From: Icerya purchasi | Taxonomy: Eukaryota; Arthropoda; Insecta; Hemiptera; Monophlebidae | DNA length: 64,000 nt | Assembly: GCA_039619475.1 (NCBI GenBank) | Contig: CM077116.1 | Span: forward strand, 149,933,088 to 149,997,087 | Direction: 5' to 3' | In this document: in pieces, positions 1-11,480 of the stretch | How positions within the stretch are numbered: position 1 is the stretch's first letter | How the letters are laid out: each line of letters begins with the position of its first letter | The notes under the pieces: generated by a model | Told to the model about the DNA's origin: nothing | Seen by the model: the letters and a program-made list of their open reading frames with translations, nothing else | Database searches by the model: none | Made by a program: the position numbers and the translations under genes

Positions 1-554
1 GTACTTAATTATGAGTACTTAGTAGAATTTTGAATAAGGAAGTATATATAAATTGTGTTCTGGTCTAGTCATTTTTGCGCCCTGTACCTGGGCACCGCTG
101 GCACCGCCTTAGTTACGGCACTGGCAAAGAGTGACGCATTTGTGGAAGATGAATTTTCATCAAAAATTAATGCAAAATTAAGACATCTGAAATTTGTTAT
201 CGAGTGAATTTTTTGAACTTTTTTGAATGAAAGTATACATTCCAAATTATCCAAGTATTGTGTTATCGGTGAAGTCGCTAATACCCTATAATGAAAAATG
301 CGGGTACACCAAACCCTTTTGTATTAGAATATAGAAAAAAAAAAAAAAACACGTCATAATTGCGTACTCTACAGTATGTCTTTTACTTTTTTCTCTTTTT
401 TTTTTTTTTGAAATAATATGCTAATGCGTGCGAAATAATTAAAAATATTTCTAAGCGTAACTTTTAAAAACTTTCTTTGCAATTTCAAATAATTTTATTG
501 TTTCCGCGTTCAAATAAAAACATTTAAATTGTTCATCTTGTTTTTGAAAAATAG
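1..554. other. Intronic AT-rich sequence upstream of transporter exon
   Basis: This stretch precedes the first visible transporter exon and is presumably intron. It contains homopurine and homopyrimidine runs (A-run near 335-349, T-run near 399-409) and one GC-richer patch at 75-125. I see no supportable gene or repeat boundary in it. Confidence 0.4.
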
Positions 555-650
555 ATCCTTACCTCTAGTCATTATAGGATTAGTATTTCATGGCCTTGGA
601 ATCGGAGCAAGACTCGTTTCATCTTTTACCGATGCTTTGAAAATAGCCAT
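555..650 (+). CDS. SLC18B1-like MFS transporter, internal exon
   Basis: Internal exon of a multi-pass membrane transporter of the major facilitator superfamily. The reading from base 556 gives 31 residues that look like a transmembrane helix (LVIIGLVFHGLGIGARLVSS) followed by FTDALKIA. The acceptor is an AG at 553-554 and the donor is a strong GTAAGT at 651. The exon ends after two bases of a codon (AT), completed by the first base of the next exon at 3434, so the splice is in frame. The GxG-rich helix followed by an ALK-type segment matches the region before the last helix pair of SLC18B1/VMAT-like proteins. Earlier exons are outside the window. Confidence 0.75.
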
Positions 651-1525
651 GTAAGTATCGTGTAATTTTTGAACTATTGGTAAAGAGATAGGTAACCGGA
701 TAGTATATGTAATCCGAGTATTCTAAATATTCCGAATTTTAGAACGAAAGGAAAAGATCTGAGAACTAATTACCGTAAATCATCGGAATCGTTTATTTTA
801 CTTCATTAAAAATAGTAAACGGTCGTTTTTTCTTTACATTTCAAAATGTTTAATAGATGTTTACGAATATTCTGAAGAATTCTATGTTTGTTCTGAATAA
901 AAATTCAAGTTAAAAACGTTTTCTCGGAATCGCCGATACTTAAATAAAAATTAAAAAATTGCCTCTTTTTTCCGAGTAGGTACATCATCATCTTCAGCAT
1001 TTAACAAATATGGAAATATAAAGTAAATGTTAATAATTATTATATACTTATACCATTGAAAATTCATTATTTAGTACATGTTTCTATAATATACGCCGGC
1101 TACAATGAATATAATTTTCTTTTGCATTTATTAATCGTTTTTAAGTTTTCATATTTTATTGTTTTACGTAATTTATATATGTATATATGTATATCGCCAG
1201 CGTCTTGTCACTCTTGCCATACGACTGTATTTTTTAATACTTTTTTGTTAATTAAATAAAATGTAAACAACACCTTATAAACATTATAATTAAAACGATG
1301 AAAATGAAGAATTTCCAATGATAATTCTGTCATTTACATATTTTTAAAATTTTTGAAAATTTTTAATATATTATTTCTTATTTTTATCGACCTTTACATT
1401 TATATTATCGAAAATCAATACCGGTATTTATTCGACGTATGTATATTATTGCTTTCATCTAAAACAACCGTGTTTATATTTCCGTTGAAACCCACGTCAG
1501 ACGTATGATGTGTTAACGTTTCGAA

Positions 1526-2026
1526 TAGGCATAGCGATCATTAATCAAAGAATTGATTTAATGGACCAAAAAAAAATCGATTTATAGTACTGAATCGATC
1601 CGGTGAATCGATATTTCACCTTTGAAAATCGAGATTCTATTCTATCTGCTTAGATCCTAGTAGACTGGACAGACTGCTGTTGCTGAATAGCTTGGACATT
1701 AAGCACTGGGAACTGTAAACTATATCATTTCAAAACTGTTTTATGTAACCGATAAATTCATGAAATAAATGACTTTTTCTACCTACTTGATAGTTTGATT
1801 TAGTTGTAAAAAAAACTTTAATTAGTTTAAAAATGATATCAGATCGATTGTTACGGTGTCCTTTTTGTTATCCATGATTGGATTTATATTGAAAATATAA
1901 AGTCGAAAAGCAAATCGAAAAAAAGATCGATTTTTACAACCTTGATTTTTTTGTGAATCGATTTATCAGATTTCGATTCGAATTGATTCAAGAATCGATC
2001 TTTTTCGGAAAGAATCGCCATCCCTA
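1526..2026. mobile_element. hAT-like MITE with 8-bp target duplication
   Basis: A 501-bp non-autonomous DNA element in a transporter intron. The left end reads TAGGCATAGCGAT and the right end, reverse-complemented, reads TAGGGATGGCGATTC, giving imperfect terminal inverted repeats. The element is bracketed by the perfect 8-bp direct repeat GTTTCGAA (1518-1525 and 2027-2034), the duplication size of hAT transposons. The interior is rich in ATCGAT/GAATCG motifs in both orientations, especially near each end (1578-1640 and 1905-2010), and has no transposase ORF. Confidence 0.85.
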
Positions 2027-2034
2027 GTTTCGAA

Positions 2035-3433
2035 CAGATAAGCACTATCCATCTTCAGAACAACAATGAAATGAAGTATGTCAAGAGCCGGTATATACAG
2101 ACATATATATATATACATACAAAAACAGCTACGCGCTCGTTTCCAATTAGTGGACATTGTTTTATCTTCCTATTCCCTGTTTTTAATCTTAACTGCTTTA
2201 CTATCGCTATTCATGTCTCATTTAATTTGTATCCTTCGTTGCGGTTAAAAATTTTTATGCTTTTCAATTTCGATCGCTTCTCTCACCAATCGAACTTCGA
2301 TTTCGGTAAAATAACTGTGTTATCAGAATTAATTAAATGATTCGCGTTTTTTCTATGGCCAGTACTTATCTGTTCGAAACGTTATTACACAATACGCTTG
2401 ATGTGGGTTTTACCGAAAATGTCAACACAGTTATATCAATGAACTACAAAAATTTAGAAATTATATTTACGCTTTCATCTACTATTGCGATGTACCACGA
2501 ACATGAAGTGCTTTCGAAATGCTCGATATTTAACCTAAATACATTATTTTTAAAAAGTGTTAGCATTACTGCTCCTCTTCTTCATCGATGATATTCTCCT
2601 CCGGCGTAATATCTAAAGTTTTTGAAACCGTATCGTAAATTTACTCGCTGACCTTCCTTTTCCCCAGATAGTTTTCTCGATTTTCTTTGCCCCTAACTCA
2701 TCATCGAGGTTCTTACAACATGACTAAAAAGTCATAACACTTTTTTTTACGGATGTTTACCGAAGGTTTTGTTTAGAGGTTATATCACATCGAATGTATG
2801 GGGTCATCAGATGGTACCCGTACCGTGCGGCCTCGACATTACATTTCAAAAGCATCAATACACCTTCGGATCCGATTTATGTTTGTAAAAAGCCGATACT
2901 TGGAGAAGGAGCCTGCGGATGATAACGACGAATCTCAGACAATAGACAATTTTTTGTACGAAATTTCTTAGTCTGTAAGATTCTAACTAGACTTTGTTTA
3001 CAGAGCTGTATGTTCGTATTGCTATAATGGCGCTCGTTCTGCGCTTGCTCTGCTGTTGGAAAAAGAATGAACTTTGTGCATTAACTAGTTTTTTGACCGC
3101 TAGATAATGTCCATACTCCGTACGGAGAGTAGTTGCAGTAGTTTTGTCTCTCTCCTCTTTGTAGATATCGTTGGAAAGAAAGAAATAGTCGAAAAGGTTT
3201 ATATGAACGTAGAAAATATGTAACCTAATAGTGTAGAACTTTTTTAGTTTACTTTGAAAAACGAATTGCGCCCAGAAATTTCATAGTAAATTCATAAAGT
3301 TTACACATAATATCGGGAAATAAAATCGCGGAAAAGATACAAAAAACGAATTATCGAATTCTACGCGTCATTTTAAAATTAGCCGAAATACTGTTTATAG
3401 TATCATCATCGGCACCATTTTTATTGTTTTCAG
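2035..3433. other. Intron between transporter exons, no gene supported
   Basis: Intronic sequence between the first hAT-like MITE and the second transporter exon. The block at 2570-2960 is GC-richer than its surroundings and could be an old unrecognised element, but no coding or terminal-repeat signal convinced me. Confidence 0.4.
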
Positions 3434-3602
3434 AGTGTCGGGCTTTCCAAATAATCTGCATACTTACGGTCTTGTTTCCGGATTGTGGACATCATCCTTC
3501 GCTTTAGGAGCCTTTATCGGACCGACGGTATCCGGAATTCTCTACTACAATTACGGATTCTCAAATGCTTCAGTATTTCTCATAGTTTTGGTTGCGATCA
3601 TG
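3434..3602 (+). CDS. SLC18B1-like MFS transporter, exon with helix 11 and start of helix 12
   Basis: This 169-bp exon has a clean acceptor (TTTTCAG, ending 3433) and a GTATGA donor at 3603. With the codon split at 650/3434 it continues the transporter as VSGFPNNLHTYGLVSGLW, then a helix rich in small residues (SFALGAFIGPTVSGILY), then the start of another helix (ASVFLIVLVAIM). The GLVSGLW...GAFIGPTxxGxLY pattern is a hallmark of the penultimate helices of SLC18B1 and vesicular amine transporter relatives, and is the best evidence for the assignment. The exon ends on a codon boundary, matching the phase of the exon at 7477. Confidence 0.85.
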
Positions 3603-5682
3603 GTATGAAAAGTTATTTTAAAAAATCGTAACATTTTTATTGTTAGAAAATCTGGCTGGAATATTTTTAGAGCATCAGAATTAGAAGCAAACCTAAAGAA
3701 GACATTACCCTATTTCGTCACAGTGTGTACCGTAACCCATTTTTTTTCTCTTACCTTTATCGGTTATAGCAGGGTTTATTTGTTTGACATGAACGCATAT
3801 TTCTAGGAGTAAAGCAATTTTTTCGTAGGAAATTTTCGAAATTAAACTGAGAGAAAAACATAGCAGAAATAATACTGCTTAGTGATTTAATATTTACTAG
3901 CCAATTCCAACATAATTTATATACAATCGTGTTCGCGTTGCAATTAACTTTTCGTAATGGCTTTGATCGAAGGAAATTATAAATTATATCGCGCGCGTAA
4001 ATTCGAGAAAAAACATAATGCGAAGCAGTCTCATTATCGGCACTTTCTTTCCTTCAGTGATGATCAAAGAAGAAAAAAACGTGATTTTTAAATCGCAAAG
4101 ATAGATTAAACGATGACATCGAAGATACCAGCGCGATGCAAACTACCATCGAAAACTATCCATTATAAATCACATTCCTGTGTAATAATTGTAAAATTTT
4201 AAAAATAAATCGAAATTCAGTATTATTTTCGGGATAAATATTTTCCCCGAAAGACATGTTTATGATCTACCGTTTGCAGGATGGAAAACACGTGTAATTT
4301 TGTTTTTCTGTCCTAATTTAAACACTATTGATACGACATGAAAAATAGTATAAAATTTAAGTTCATTTCACTATAGACTGTAAACATATGTACAGATGAG
4401 TGCTTGATACGGTTTTAAATCAGTACATGAGCGCATTGGATCATTTTCTTCAAAAGAAAAGCTAACATATTTTTTCTTGTTAATGATGGTGGACGGAATA
4501 AGAATAAATTCATCACTTTTTCTTGCCATCACTCGTATCTATTTCAATGTACGAAAAAGAATAATAAATAAAAAAGTTGAACAACACGTGTAAAGTGATT
4601 ACAAATGGAATAATGTTCGCAGCATTACAAAAATTTTTCATAAATAAAATTAAATAGTACGCTTCGTTATAATGAAGTTTGCAATTTTTGTTACTATTTT
4701 CCAAAGAGTTTTTCAACTACTATTCTTTAACTTTTCGAGGAATATTCATACTGGTTAATCGATTTAAATTCCTAATATGTAAGCATATTTTAATGCGATC
4801 AAGTTCAGACAATGGCACTTCCTTAGAAGTCATTACAACTTGTAATATTCGGAATATTTCAATCAACCAGAGATTATTTTTGCATTTACTGTTTTATGAA
4901 ATACATTTTGAAGTGAAACTTCTTTAGACGCACCTTATATGGGGAGTTAATACGCAAAACGAGCGAACGTACGTTATGAATAACTAATAGTTTTTCATAC
5001 ATCGAAAAATTCGTAATATACACGTAGCCAGTAATATATTGAATTAAAATTTATGTTGCATGTTATTGCATTTTATACCACTTTGAGAGAGATATAAAAA
5101 ACTAAAATACATTTATTAGAACTTGAAATATCAAAAATTAAGCAAACATAAAAAATCGATATAAAGAATCGGAAAAAGAAAGCATTGAGCATTTTTGTTT
5201 TTTTTTTTAAGTGAAACTTTTATAGATATGTTTATAAGAACCTCCTCATTGGGTTCTTACTCTTGGTAAATTTGGTACTAATACTATAACCTTAAACCGA
5301 AGTTTGGGGGAAAACGCTTTTGAAGTTTCACTTCTGCCTGTGCACCAAGGCACATATTTTTTTTTTTTTTTTTTAATAATCAGGGAATTAATTTTTAGTA
5401 GATCACAGTTAAGCCTTTTGTCTCCAAGTTTTTAAATTTAGTTTATTGTAATTTAATGTCTCCAATCAACCGAAAAAGTAGCGTCAATATCAGTATATAG
5501 TTTTTGTAAATTTTTAGTTTTGATTAAGTTTTATTTTCATCACTTTTATTTTTATTCTCCTTTTAATTTTTCAATTAGTCTAATGGGCATAATCACGTAT
5601 TGCCTTCTCGATTACTATTCGATATAATATTCGTGTTTGGCAGCTGTGCATAAGAGTTAGTGTAACACAGAGATATTTGGAC
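3603..5682. other. Intron, no gene; short inverted repeat and T-tract
   Basis: AT-rich intron. An 11-bp perfect inverted pair (AAGTGAAACTT near 5210 and AAGTTTCACTT near 5320), followed by a small GTGC..GCAC hairpin and a long T-run (5357-5373), suggests a decayed retroposed or foldback element in about 5205-5375. Its class cannot be assigned. Confidence 0.35.
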
Positions 5683-6055
5683 TAGTGATGTGCGATTTCG
5701 AAATGTTTTTACAATCGAAACAACCGATAATCGTCAAAAAAAAACAACAATCGAATGATTTTTGTGAATACGAATGAATTATTCGAATAAAAACCGGAAC
5801 CATCCGAACACAAACGAATAAAGTATTCGTTAAACATCGCCTAGATTCTTCCGAGAGAAATAGCATTTCGAATGATTGTTTTGAATACGAATGAATTATT
5901 CGAATGAAATGACATTTCGAATGATTGTTTTGAATACGAATGAATTATTCGAATGAAATAACATTTCGAATGCAACCACGGAACAATCGAATGCATTCAA
6001 AGTCATCGAACAATCGAATAATTCGAATGAAACATTTCGAAGTTGCCCATCACTA
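5683..6055. mobile_element. hAT-like MITE with TTCGAA-rich minisatellite core
   Basis: A 373-bp element with terminal inverted repeats (left TAGTGATGTGCGATTTCGAA; right end reverse-complemented TAGTGATGGGCAACTTCGAA). It is bracketed by a perfect 8-bp direct repeat, ATTTGGAC (5675-5682 and 6056-6063). TAGTGATGGGC-type ends plus 8-bp duplications indicate the hAT superfamily. The interior consists of about 49-bp units (starts near 5752, 5871, 5920) built from ATTCGAA palindromes. There is no transposase, so it must have moved in trans. Confidence 0.9.
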
Positions 6056-6063
6056 ATTTGGAC

Positions 6064-7476
6064 TCTTTAAAAGCAAGGATGAATCCAGTGGGAGTTTTTG
6101 GGGGCAATGCTCCCTCCCAGAACTTAATCCACGCTGTTTAAGAATGCAGGAATTTAATAGGAAATAAAATTCTTTTTACAGTTATGTCAAAAGTTGCTGC
6201 CAAAACATTTTGAAATGGTTCAATTAGTCCTATATTTTTAAATTTCAAAATTACGAGATTTATTTTTCACGGAAAAATGAAACTTCGTAAAATACGGATA
6301 AAAAGAAATGATCTTTTAAAATTCGACTTCGACGTTTGCTTGTATTTTATGAAAACTGATATGCTTTTGTTGCAAATATGCGAAATATGTAAAATACTGA
6401 CAAGCTGAAAAAAATATTAGCTTCAGTTAATATTTATTGTTACCGTAAACGGGAACTATCACGGTTCACGTCGATCCATTTATCATTAATATCAATAAAT
6501 TGTTTAAACGTTTCTCTTTTCGGTTTTCATTTATTCTTTTTTTTTTTTTTTAAGCAACATGATCTATTGACAACTTCATTTCGGTCTCTGTTGCTTTTTT
6601 CTTATTTTTTATTTCCTAGAAAAGTCCATTTAAAACAGCTGAAACCATGGCGTATTCGTTTATTGTAAAAAGGTAATGATCCCGTTAGAGTGTTTTTACA
6701 ATATGTTCTTTAATGCTACAATTAGAATTAATAATTTTAAAACTAACTAAGAAAACATTGTTGTTTATAATCGGTTATTTTACTTGAAATTTATCGTTCA
6801 CACTTGATTTTTCATTATTTTAAATTACGTAATAAATCATTTTTTACATATTTAGTTTTATTTAGGAATATTCCAAAAAAATTTTCTCAGTAAAAATATA
6901 AAAAAAATCTCTGCTCCCACAAGAACATAAACGCCTCTCTCCCGAAAACAGATTCCTGAATTTATCCCTGCTTTAAAAATAAATTTCAATAAAGTAATTC
7001 CTTTCCAGAGAGGAACTATTTTGTTTGAATATATAAAATTTGTTAACATATACCTACATTTATCTGTACTACAATAGAGCATGCAGTGCATATATTATCC
7101 GATGTTATTTAAATATTTAAGCAACAGAGAACGAAATTTAATGCTTTTTTTTTTTTTTTATACGTATCAACTATGGTCGTCAATCCCGCGCAATTGAAAT
7201 TTTTACATTAAAAAACAAAATTCAAATTTGTAATAAAACAATTTTTGAAAAATTATAAATTTCTAGATTAATGGTGAAATTTCTGAATTTATTTTCTGTT
7301 TTTTATAATTATTGTCAATAAATTAATTTGCATACCACTCTTTTATCTCGAAATATCATACTGTGCAATTATTAATGCGCTCGTTTTTATTTATAAATCA
7401 AAGAAATTCGCGCATTTTTACTATAGTGTTATGTAGTTATAAAATAGAAATTATATTTTTAATTATTTTCTTTCAG
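6064..7476. other. Last transporter intron, no gene supported
   Basis: AT-rich intron ending in the polypyrimidine tract and CAG acceptor at 7470-7476. T-runs occur at about 6537-6552 and 7146-7159. I see no recognisable element. Confidence 0.4.
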
Positions 7477-7749
7477 GGTGTTGTGGAATTGTTGACATTC
7501 ATGAAAATTAGAAGAATCGAGCGCAAAGAGTATATCAATTCAAATAGCAACTTAAGCAATGGTATACACAATGATGTATTTTATAACTCTGCGGAAGCAG
7601 CATATTCAAATGGATATGTAAACTGCGGGAAAAATGGAAAAAATTTCCAAGATTATTATAATAATAATAATGGCATCATCATGTCACCTGCGAAATGTGC
7701 AAAAAATGAAAATACTCCACTTTTGGCTGAATCGGTAGTGTGCTGTTAG
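7477..7749 (+). CDS. SLC18B1-like MFS transporter, terminal exon and stop
   Basis: Terminal coding exon: acceptor TTTCAG at 7471-7476, stop TAG at 7747-7749. It completes the last helix (GVVELLTFMKI) and then encodes an asparagine-rich cytosolic tail of about 78 residues ending ENTPLLAESVVCC. The tail carries an acidic dileucine motif (ExxPLL), the type that sorts vesicular and lysosomal transporters, which fits an intracellular transporter of amines or polyamines; that cargo is known for the family and not shown here. The reading frame is open upstream of 7477 back to 7363, but the in-frame splice from 3602 and the tract before 7477 set the boundary. Only the C-terminal part of the protein lies in this window. 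Confidence 0.85.
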   Translation, partial: GVVELLTFMKIRRIERKEYINSNSNLSNGIHNDVFYNSAEAAYSNGYVNCGKNGKNFQDYYNNNNGIIMSPAKCAKNENTPLLAESVVCC

Positions 7750-7798
7750 AAAGTACTAATCTAGAGCATTAGGACTACACCGTGTTTGATTATTTAAG

Positions 7799-7804
7799 AA
7801 TAAA
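7799..7804 (+). promoter_or_regulatory. Candidate polyadenylation signal of transporter
   Basis: AATAAA lies 50 bp after the transporter stop codon. A short 3' UTR using this signal is plausible; longer UTRs into the AT-rich downstream sequence cannot be excluded. Confidence 0.4.
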
Positions 7805-10307
7805 CAAATTCGGTCGATTCAATTAGGCATTTGATCGTAAAAAACTACGAATTCCTGAGTACTTTTACGTATATTACGCCATCTTTATAGTAAATATAAT
7901 TGTTGCTTACGTTGCAGTAAAATACGTATGTGTACAGTGAGTGTTACATGTAACGGATAGATTTTAAAGTGATTGTTAACGTTTTTATATTGTAACAGTG
8001 ACTCGGACGTGTGAATAGGCAACGTTTGAGTGAGTGTATATCTCGTAAGAGTTTTTAATACGAAAAGACAAATCGACTAGTGTGATTATAATAATGCAAC
8101 TTTACAATTGTTTCTTTTCTACGATGCAAACTAAGTAAGTGTAAATGCGAAAGATGTTTTCGCATTACATTCGGTCGCCGTTGATTTTATATTGCAATAG
8201 TCAATTTTGTAAGTACATGTTTATTTTTATATATGAAAGTATGCAAGAAGTATTGACAAGAATTTGTATCTTTATGAAATACTTTTTTACTCTTCTGTTT
8301 TATACAATTTTTCTAATGGTAATTTTTATACGAATAATATTTAGTAATCAACTTTTGAATGCCGATTTTCTCATACTTAAAGAAATATTGTAATTATTAA
8401 CCTATTGCATTATGATTTAACACTTTTTTATACTTATTTTATACGGCATCTAATTCGATTTAATTGATGATCATAGTATTTTTACTTTTGTACTTTTACA
8501 GTAAACATTTTTTAGTTCTCCGAAAAGCAAAATATGCGCCTATTTCAGCAATATCAGTACAATTATTTTTTGTTTCTTAATAATATAACGATTGTTGCGA
8601 AGAAAGTAACATGTACATACGGTTTGTTTACAGTTTTACTAGCGAAAAATGCGATTAAAAAGTTTGTTGTCATTTTGTCTTTTGTAAAATATGTACATTC
8701 GAATTCGATAAAATTCGGCGATATATGGTATACATACATACATCACACTCGCAGATATATATTAATATATAGAAATACAAATTTTTAGAAGTTAATCGTT
8801 TTTTAAATTCACGATTAGTCGAAAATAAAATTAATAACTAACATTATTGCTAATACGAAAATTAATGTGTCGTATAAAATAGAAATGGAATTGATTAATT
8901 AGAAGATATAAAACGCGGGAAATTTTACAAAAATGACGCAAAACTTATCAATGATTTTTTTTTTTTTTTTTTTTTTTTTGAACAGGAACAACGAATAAAC
9001 TTATAAATTAGGTAAATAATACAGCGTATAACTTATTTTGAATGAAAAAATTTTACGGTAGAAATTAGAAAATACGTTCATTATTATTGTAAAAAATTTC
9101 AACTAGGTAATAAATTTAATAGATCTTAATGTTTTTTTCCTGATATATTAACAAAATTCAGTAAGTAACAGGCACTGTGTCAAAATTTATGTATCCGACA
9201 TTCTAATTTATTCAATGGTGTTATAAAAAAAAAAATATTACATTTGAGTTACTAACCAAAGAACTGTTAAATTCAAAGTTTATTGTTTTAGAAATTTTAT
9301 TGAAATAAAATCGTATTCTTCAATTACATTTTTGATTTAAAATAATAAAAGTGCTATGCAATTAATTTAAAGATCTCGCAGGTACTCATAACGCTCTTTT
9401 TGAGTTATATTTGTAGTACATTTAGTTCGTCATATATTGTTTTCCATTTTCTTTTTTTTCCGCTAAATTTATGTGATATACATTTTATATATCAATATTT
9501 ATGTAGTTTTATTAGCATTATTTCGTCCCCCTAGCTATAAATGGCGTGTTAGTATTTAGGTTCTGGATTTCTATTATTCGCTAAAGTTTTTTACGGCACT
9601 GTCTGAAATTGCATACTGAACTATATTTTCATCGTATGATTTTGTGAGTTAAAGTTTCCGTGTTTACAAATACTGGATAATTACGTACATTTATAAAAAA
9701 AAAAAAAAAAAGATTCATATAAAAATTATAATTCAAAAGATTTTAGTATTTTACGGATTTTTTTTTTTTCATTTTTAAATTGGAATATTTTAATTCACAT
9801 ATTTTTGCTTCAATAAATATATTAAAAATATATTCTTAGAGTTACTTTTTAAAAGTTTAAAAAGAATAAAGTAATTTTTAATAGATCGGGGGGCGCGAAA
9901 TATTAATCTATGAAATCATATGAGTGATATAGTACGTGAAATGATAATTAAATCAATTGTGTTTTAGGCAGTACGTTATTACTAGAAATATGTAATTAAT
10001 CTGGGACTTATTTTGACTCTTAAAGCTAAAAACAGTTGCGGAAAACTAATTTGCAGCCTAATTTATAGTTTTCACATTTTAAGTCGGTATATAGTGAATA
10101 CGAGATTAATTGAATTATTTCGTTGTATCTATAAAATTATTTCTTTTTAAAGATTACTTACTTTTTAAAGTTTACGTACTATATAATATTTAGCTCAGCA
10201 AAAATTACATCTGTTATAAATATTCATATACATAACACTTATAAAAATATGCCTTAATTTATCGATACGAGTATAAAAAAAAAACAAAAAAAAATGATGA
10301 TCTATTT
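7805..10307. other. Intergenic region between convergent genes
   Basis: About 2.5 kb between the stop codons of the plus-strand transporter and the minus-strand takeout-like gene. It is AT-rich with several T- and A-runs (8948-8969, 9697-9711, 9760-9769). It presumably holds both 3' UTRs. I see no gene or bounded element. Confidence 0.5.
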
Positions 10308-10465
10308 TTACTCGTAATCCGATAACCACACTTTCATCGGAACCTGTAGAAATGCTGTGTTTAAGAAATTTTTGAAATGTTTACCGATAGCTTGAGATGC
10401 AGCCGGTTTCATTTCTTCTATAATTTCGAGGGCATTTTCATTTAAAAATACATTCATAGCCTCGC
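10308..10465 (-). CDS. takeout/JHBP-like secreted protein, terminal exon
   Basis: Last coding exon of a takeout/haemolymph juvenile-hormone-binding family gene on the minus strand. It encodes GEAMNVFLNENALEIIEEMK and on to FLQVPMKVWLSDYE, then TAA at 10308-10310. The MN-VFLNEN-EIIEEMKPA pattern is the conserved C-terminal segment of the family (N.FLNxNwxxxxxE..p), with the usual final amphipathic helix. The acceptor on the minus strand is TTTTCCAG just before base 10465, and the first codon is completed by the G ending the previous exon. The product is expected to be an extracellular carrier of small hydrophobic ligands; the ligand is unknown. Confidence 0.9.
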
Positions 10466-10574
10466 CTGGAAAAGTGAATTTCGATAGAACGTTTATAAAA
10501 AGCATGATATATGGTACAATTTACCGCTGTGTTCTGGTTCTAGAATATTAGTTTAACACTGCAATGATCGTACC

Positions 10575-10633
10575 GATTACAATAATAATACAATAGTAAT
10601 ACAATAGTAATACAATAGTAATACAATAGTAAT
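10575..10633. repeat. CAATAGTAATA tandem microsatellite
   Basis: Short tandem repeat of an 11-base unit (AATACAATAGT type), about four copies, in the last takeout intron. Confidence 0.8.
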
Positions 10634-10858
10634 CCAGCATGTTTCATTTGTTTAATCGTTTAAAATAGCACTAGTGATAATCTTCAACTATTCGTTATCT
10701 TCCTGTTACAATATGACTTGACGCATTAATTGTGTTTAACCATTACCAGTCCACTTTGTAGGCTATTTGCATTTTTTTTTATAGATTTCAAGTTTTTTCT
10801 TGCTTGTTTCTCTTATAGAAAAGAACTTTTTATGTATATATTTTTTGTTATGTAAAAC

Positions 10859-11020
10859 ATGAATTATTCACTCGAAAAAGTACGTAAATGGTTAGAAGAA
10901 ATTCTTAGACCAGCAGATGAAGAGAAAAATGAGGAAGATATCATAAAAAAAGAAATATTCCATGGTGATTATGTGGTCGAAGAAAATGTTGTTTTTAATT
11001 TGAGCTGTTATTCATGTTAA
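10859..11020 (+). CDS. Small 53-residue acidic ORF of unknown nature
   Basis: An ATG-to-TAA reading frame of 53 codons: MNYSLEKVRKWLEEILR, then an acidic stretch (DEEKNEEDII), then KKEIFHGDYVVEENVVFNL and a Cys-x-x-Cys end. Its composition is strikingly protein-like (amphipathic helix, charged middle) compared with the AT-rich surroundings. It lies antisense inside the last takeout intron, immediately left of a (TA)n tract. It could be a host microprotein exon, a piece of a transposase N-terminus (such acidic N-termini are common) or chance. I do not recognise the family. Confidence 0.3.
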   Translation: MNYSLEKVRKWLEEILRPADEEKNEEDIIKKEIFHGDYVVEENVVFNLSCYSC

Positions 11021-11021
11021 C

Positions 11022-11069
<48 letters not shown>

Positions 11070-11080
11070 GCATATATAAC
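11022..11080. repeat. (TA)n microsatellite
   Basis: Nearly pure TA repeat with ACATATA variants. Its right end supplies the target duplication of the adjacent hAT-like MITE. Confidence 0.9.
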
Positions 11081-11235
11081 TAGAGCCGTATCCCGGGGGG
11101 GGGGGGGTCAAACCTCCCCTAAAATGTCGGCGAAATAATAACTGCTTGAATTAAATGGACCGAAATTCGGAATAAATTTATTTCTTTTCAATTTTTCGTA
11201 ACCTCTCTCGAAATTTTGGTCTTGATACGGCCCTG
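11081..11235. mobile_element. Short hAT-like MITE (GGGCCGTATC ends), copy 1
   Basis: A 155-bp element with ends TAGAGCCGTATC and, on the right, GATACGGCCCTG, which are inverted repeats differing at two positions. Flanking 8-mers TATATAAC (11073-11080) and TATATAGC (11236-11243) form an 8-bp target duplication with one mismatch, consistent with hAT. A G13 run follows the left end. The full interior matches, in opposite orientation, the two end regions of the longer copy at 43272-43646, so it is an internally deleted relative or that one carries extra sequence. Confidence 0.85.
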
Positions 11236-11243
11236 TATATAGC

Positions 11244-11480
11244 TCTTCAGGTCACGCTAGGGGCAAGCCCCCTTCACCACCAATCTATTTTCCTCTAAAA
11301 TTATTTTAGAAAGTTAGTTTCCAATTAATTACATCATTCTTCCCCGCTTTTTAATTATAAAAATCTTAGCAATTTTCAGCACAACATTCAGCCTTTGTTA
11401 TCTTTTATAAAAGTAACGGCACATAATCATGGGGACAAAAAATGTATTATACGCCGGGCTAAGAATGATGTCAGTAATGC
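11244..11480. repeat. Interspersed repeat family R, copy 1
   Basis: This segment is clearly homologous to 26671-26888: both share a run from a C-rich start (CCCTTCACCACCAATC / CCTTGACCACCAACC) through AAAAGTAA.GG.ACATAATC to CGGGCTAAGAATGA. Both copies abut (TA)n tracts. Family class is unknown; no coding sequence or clear terminal inverted repeat was found. Confidence 0.75.
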
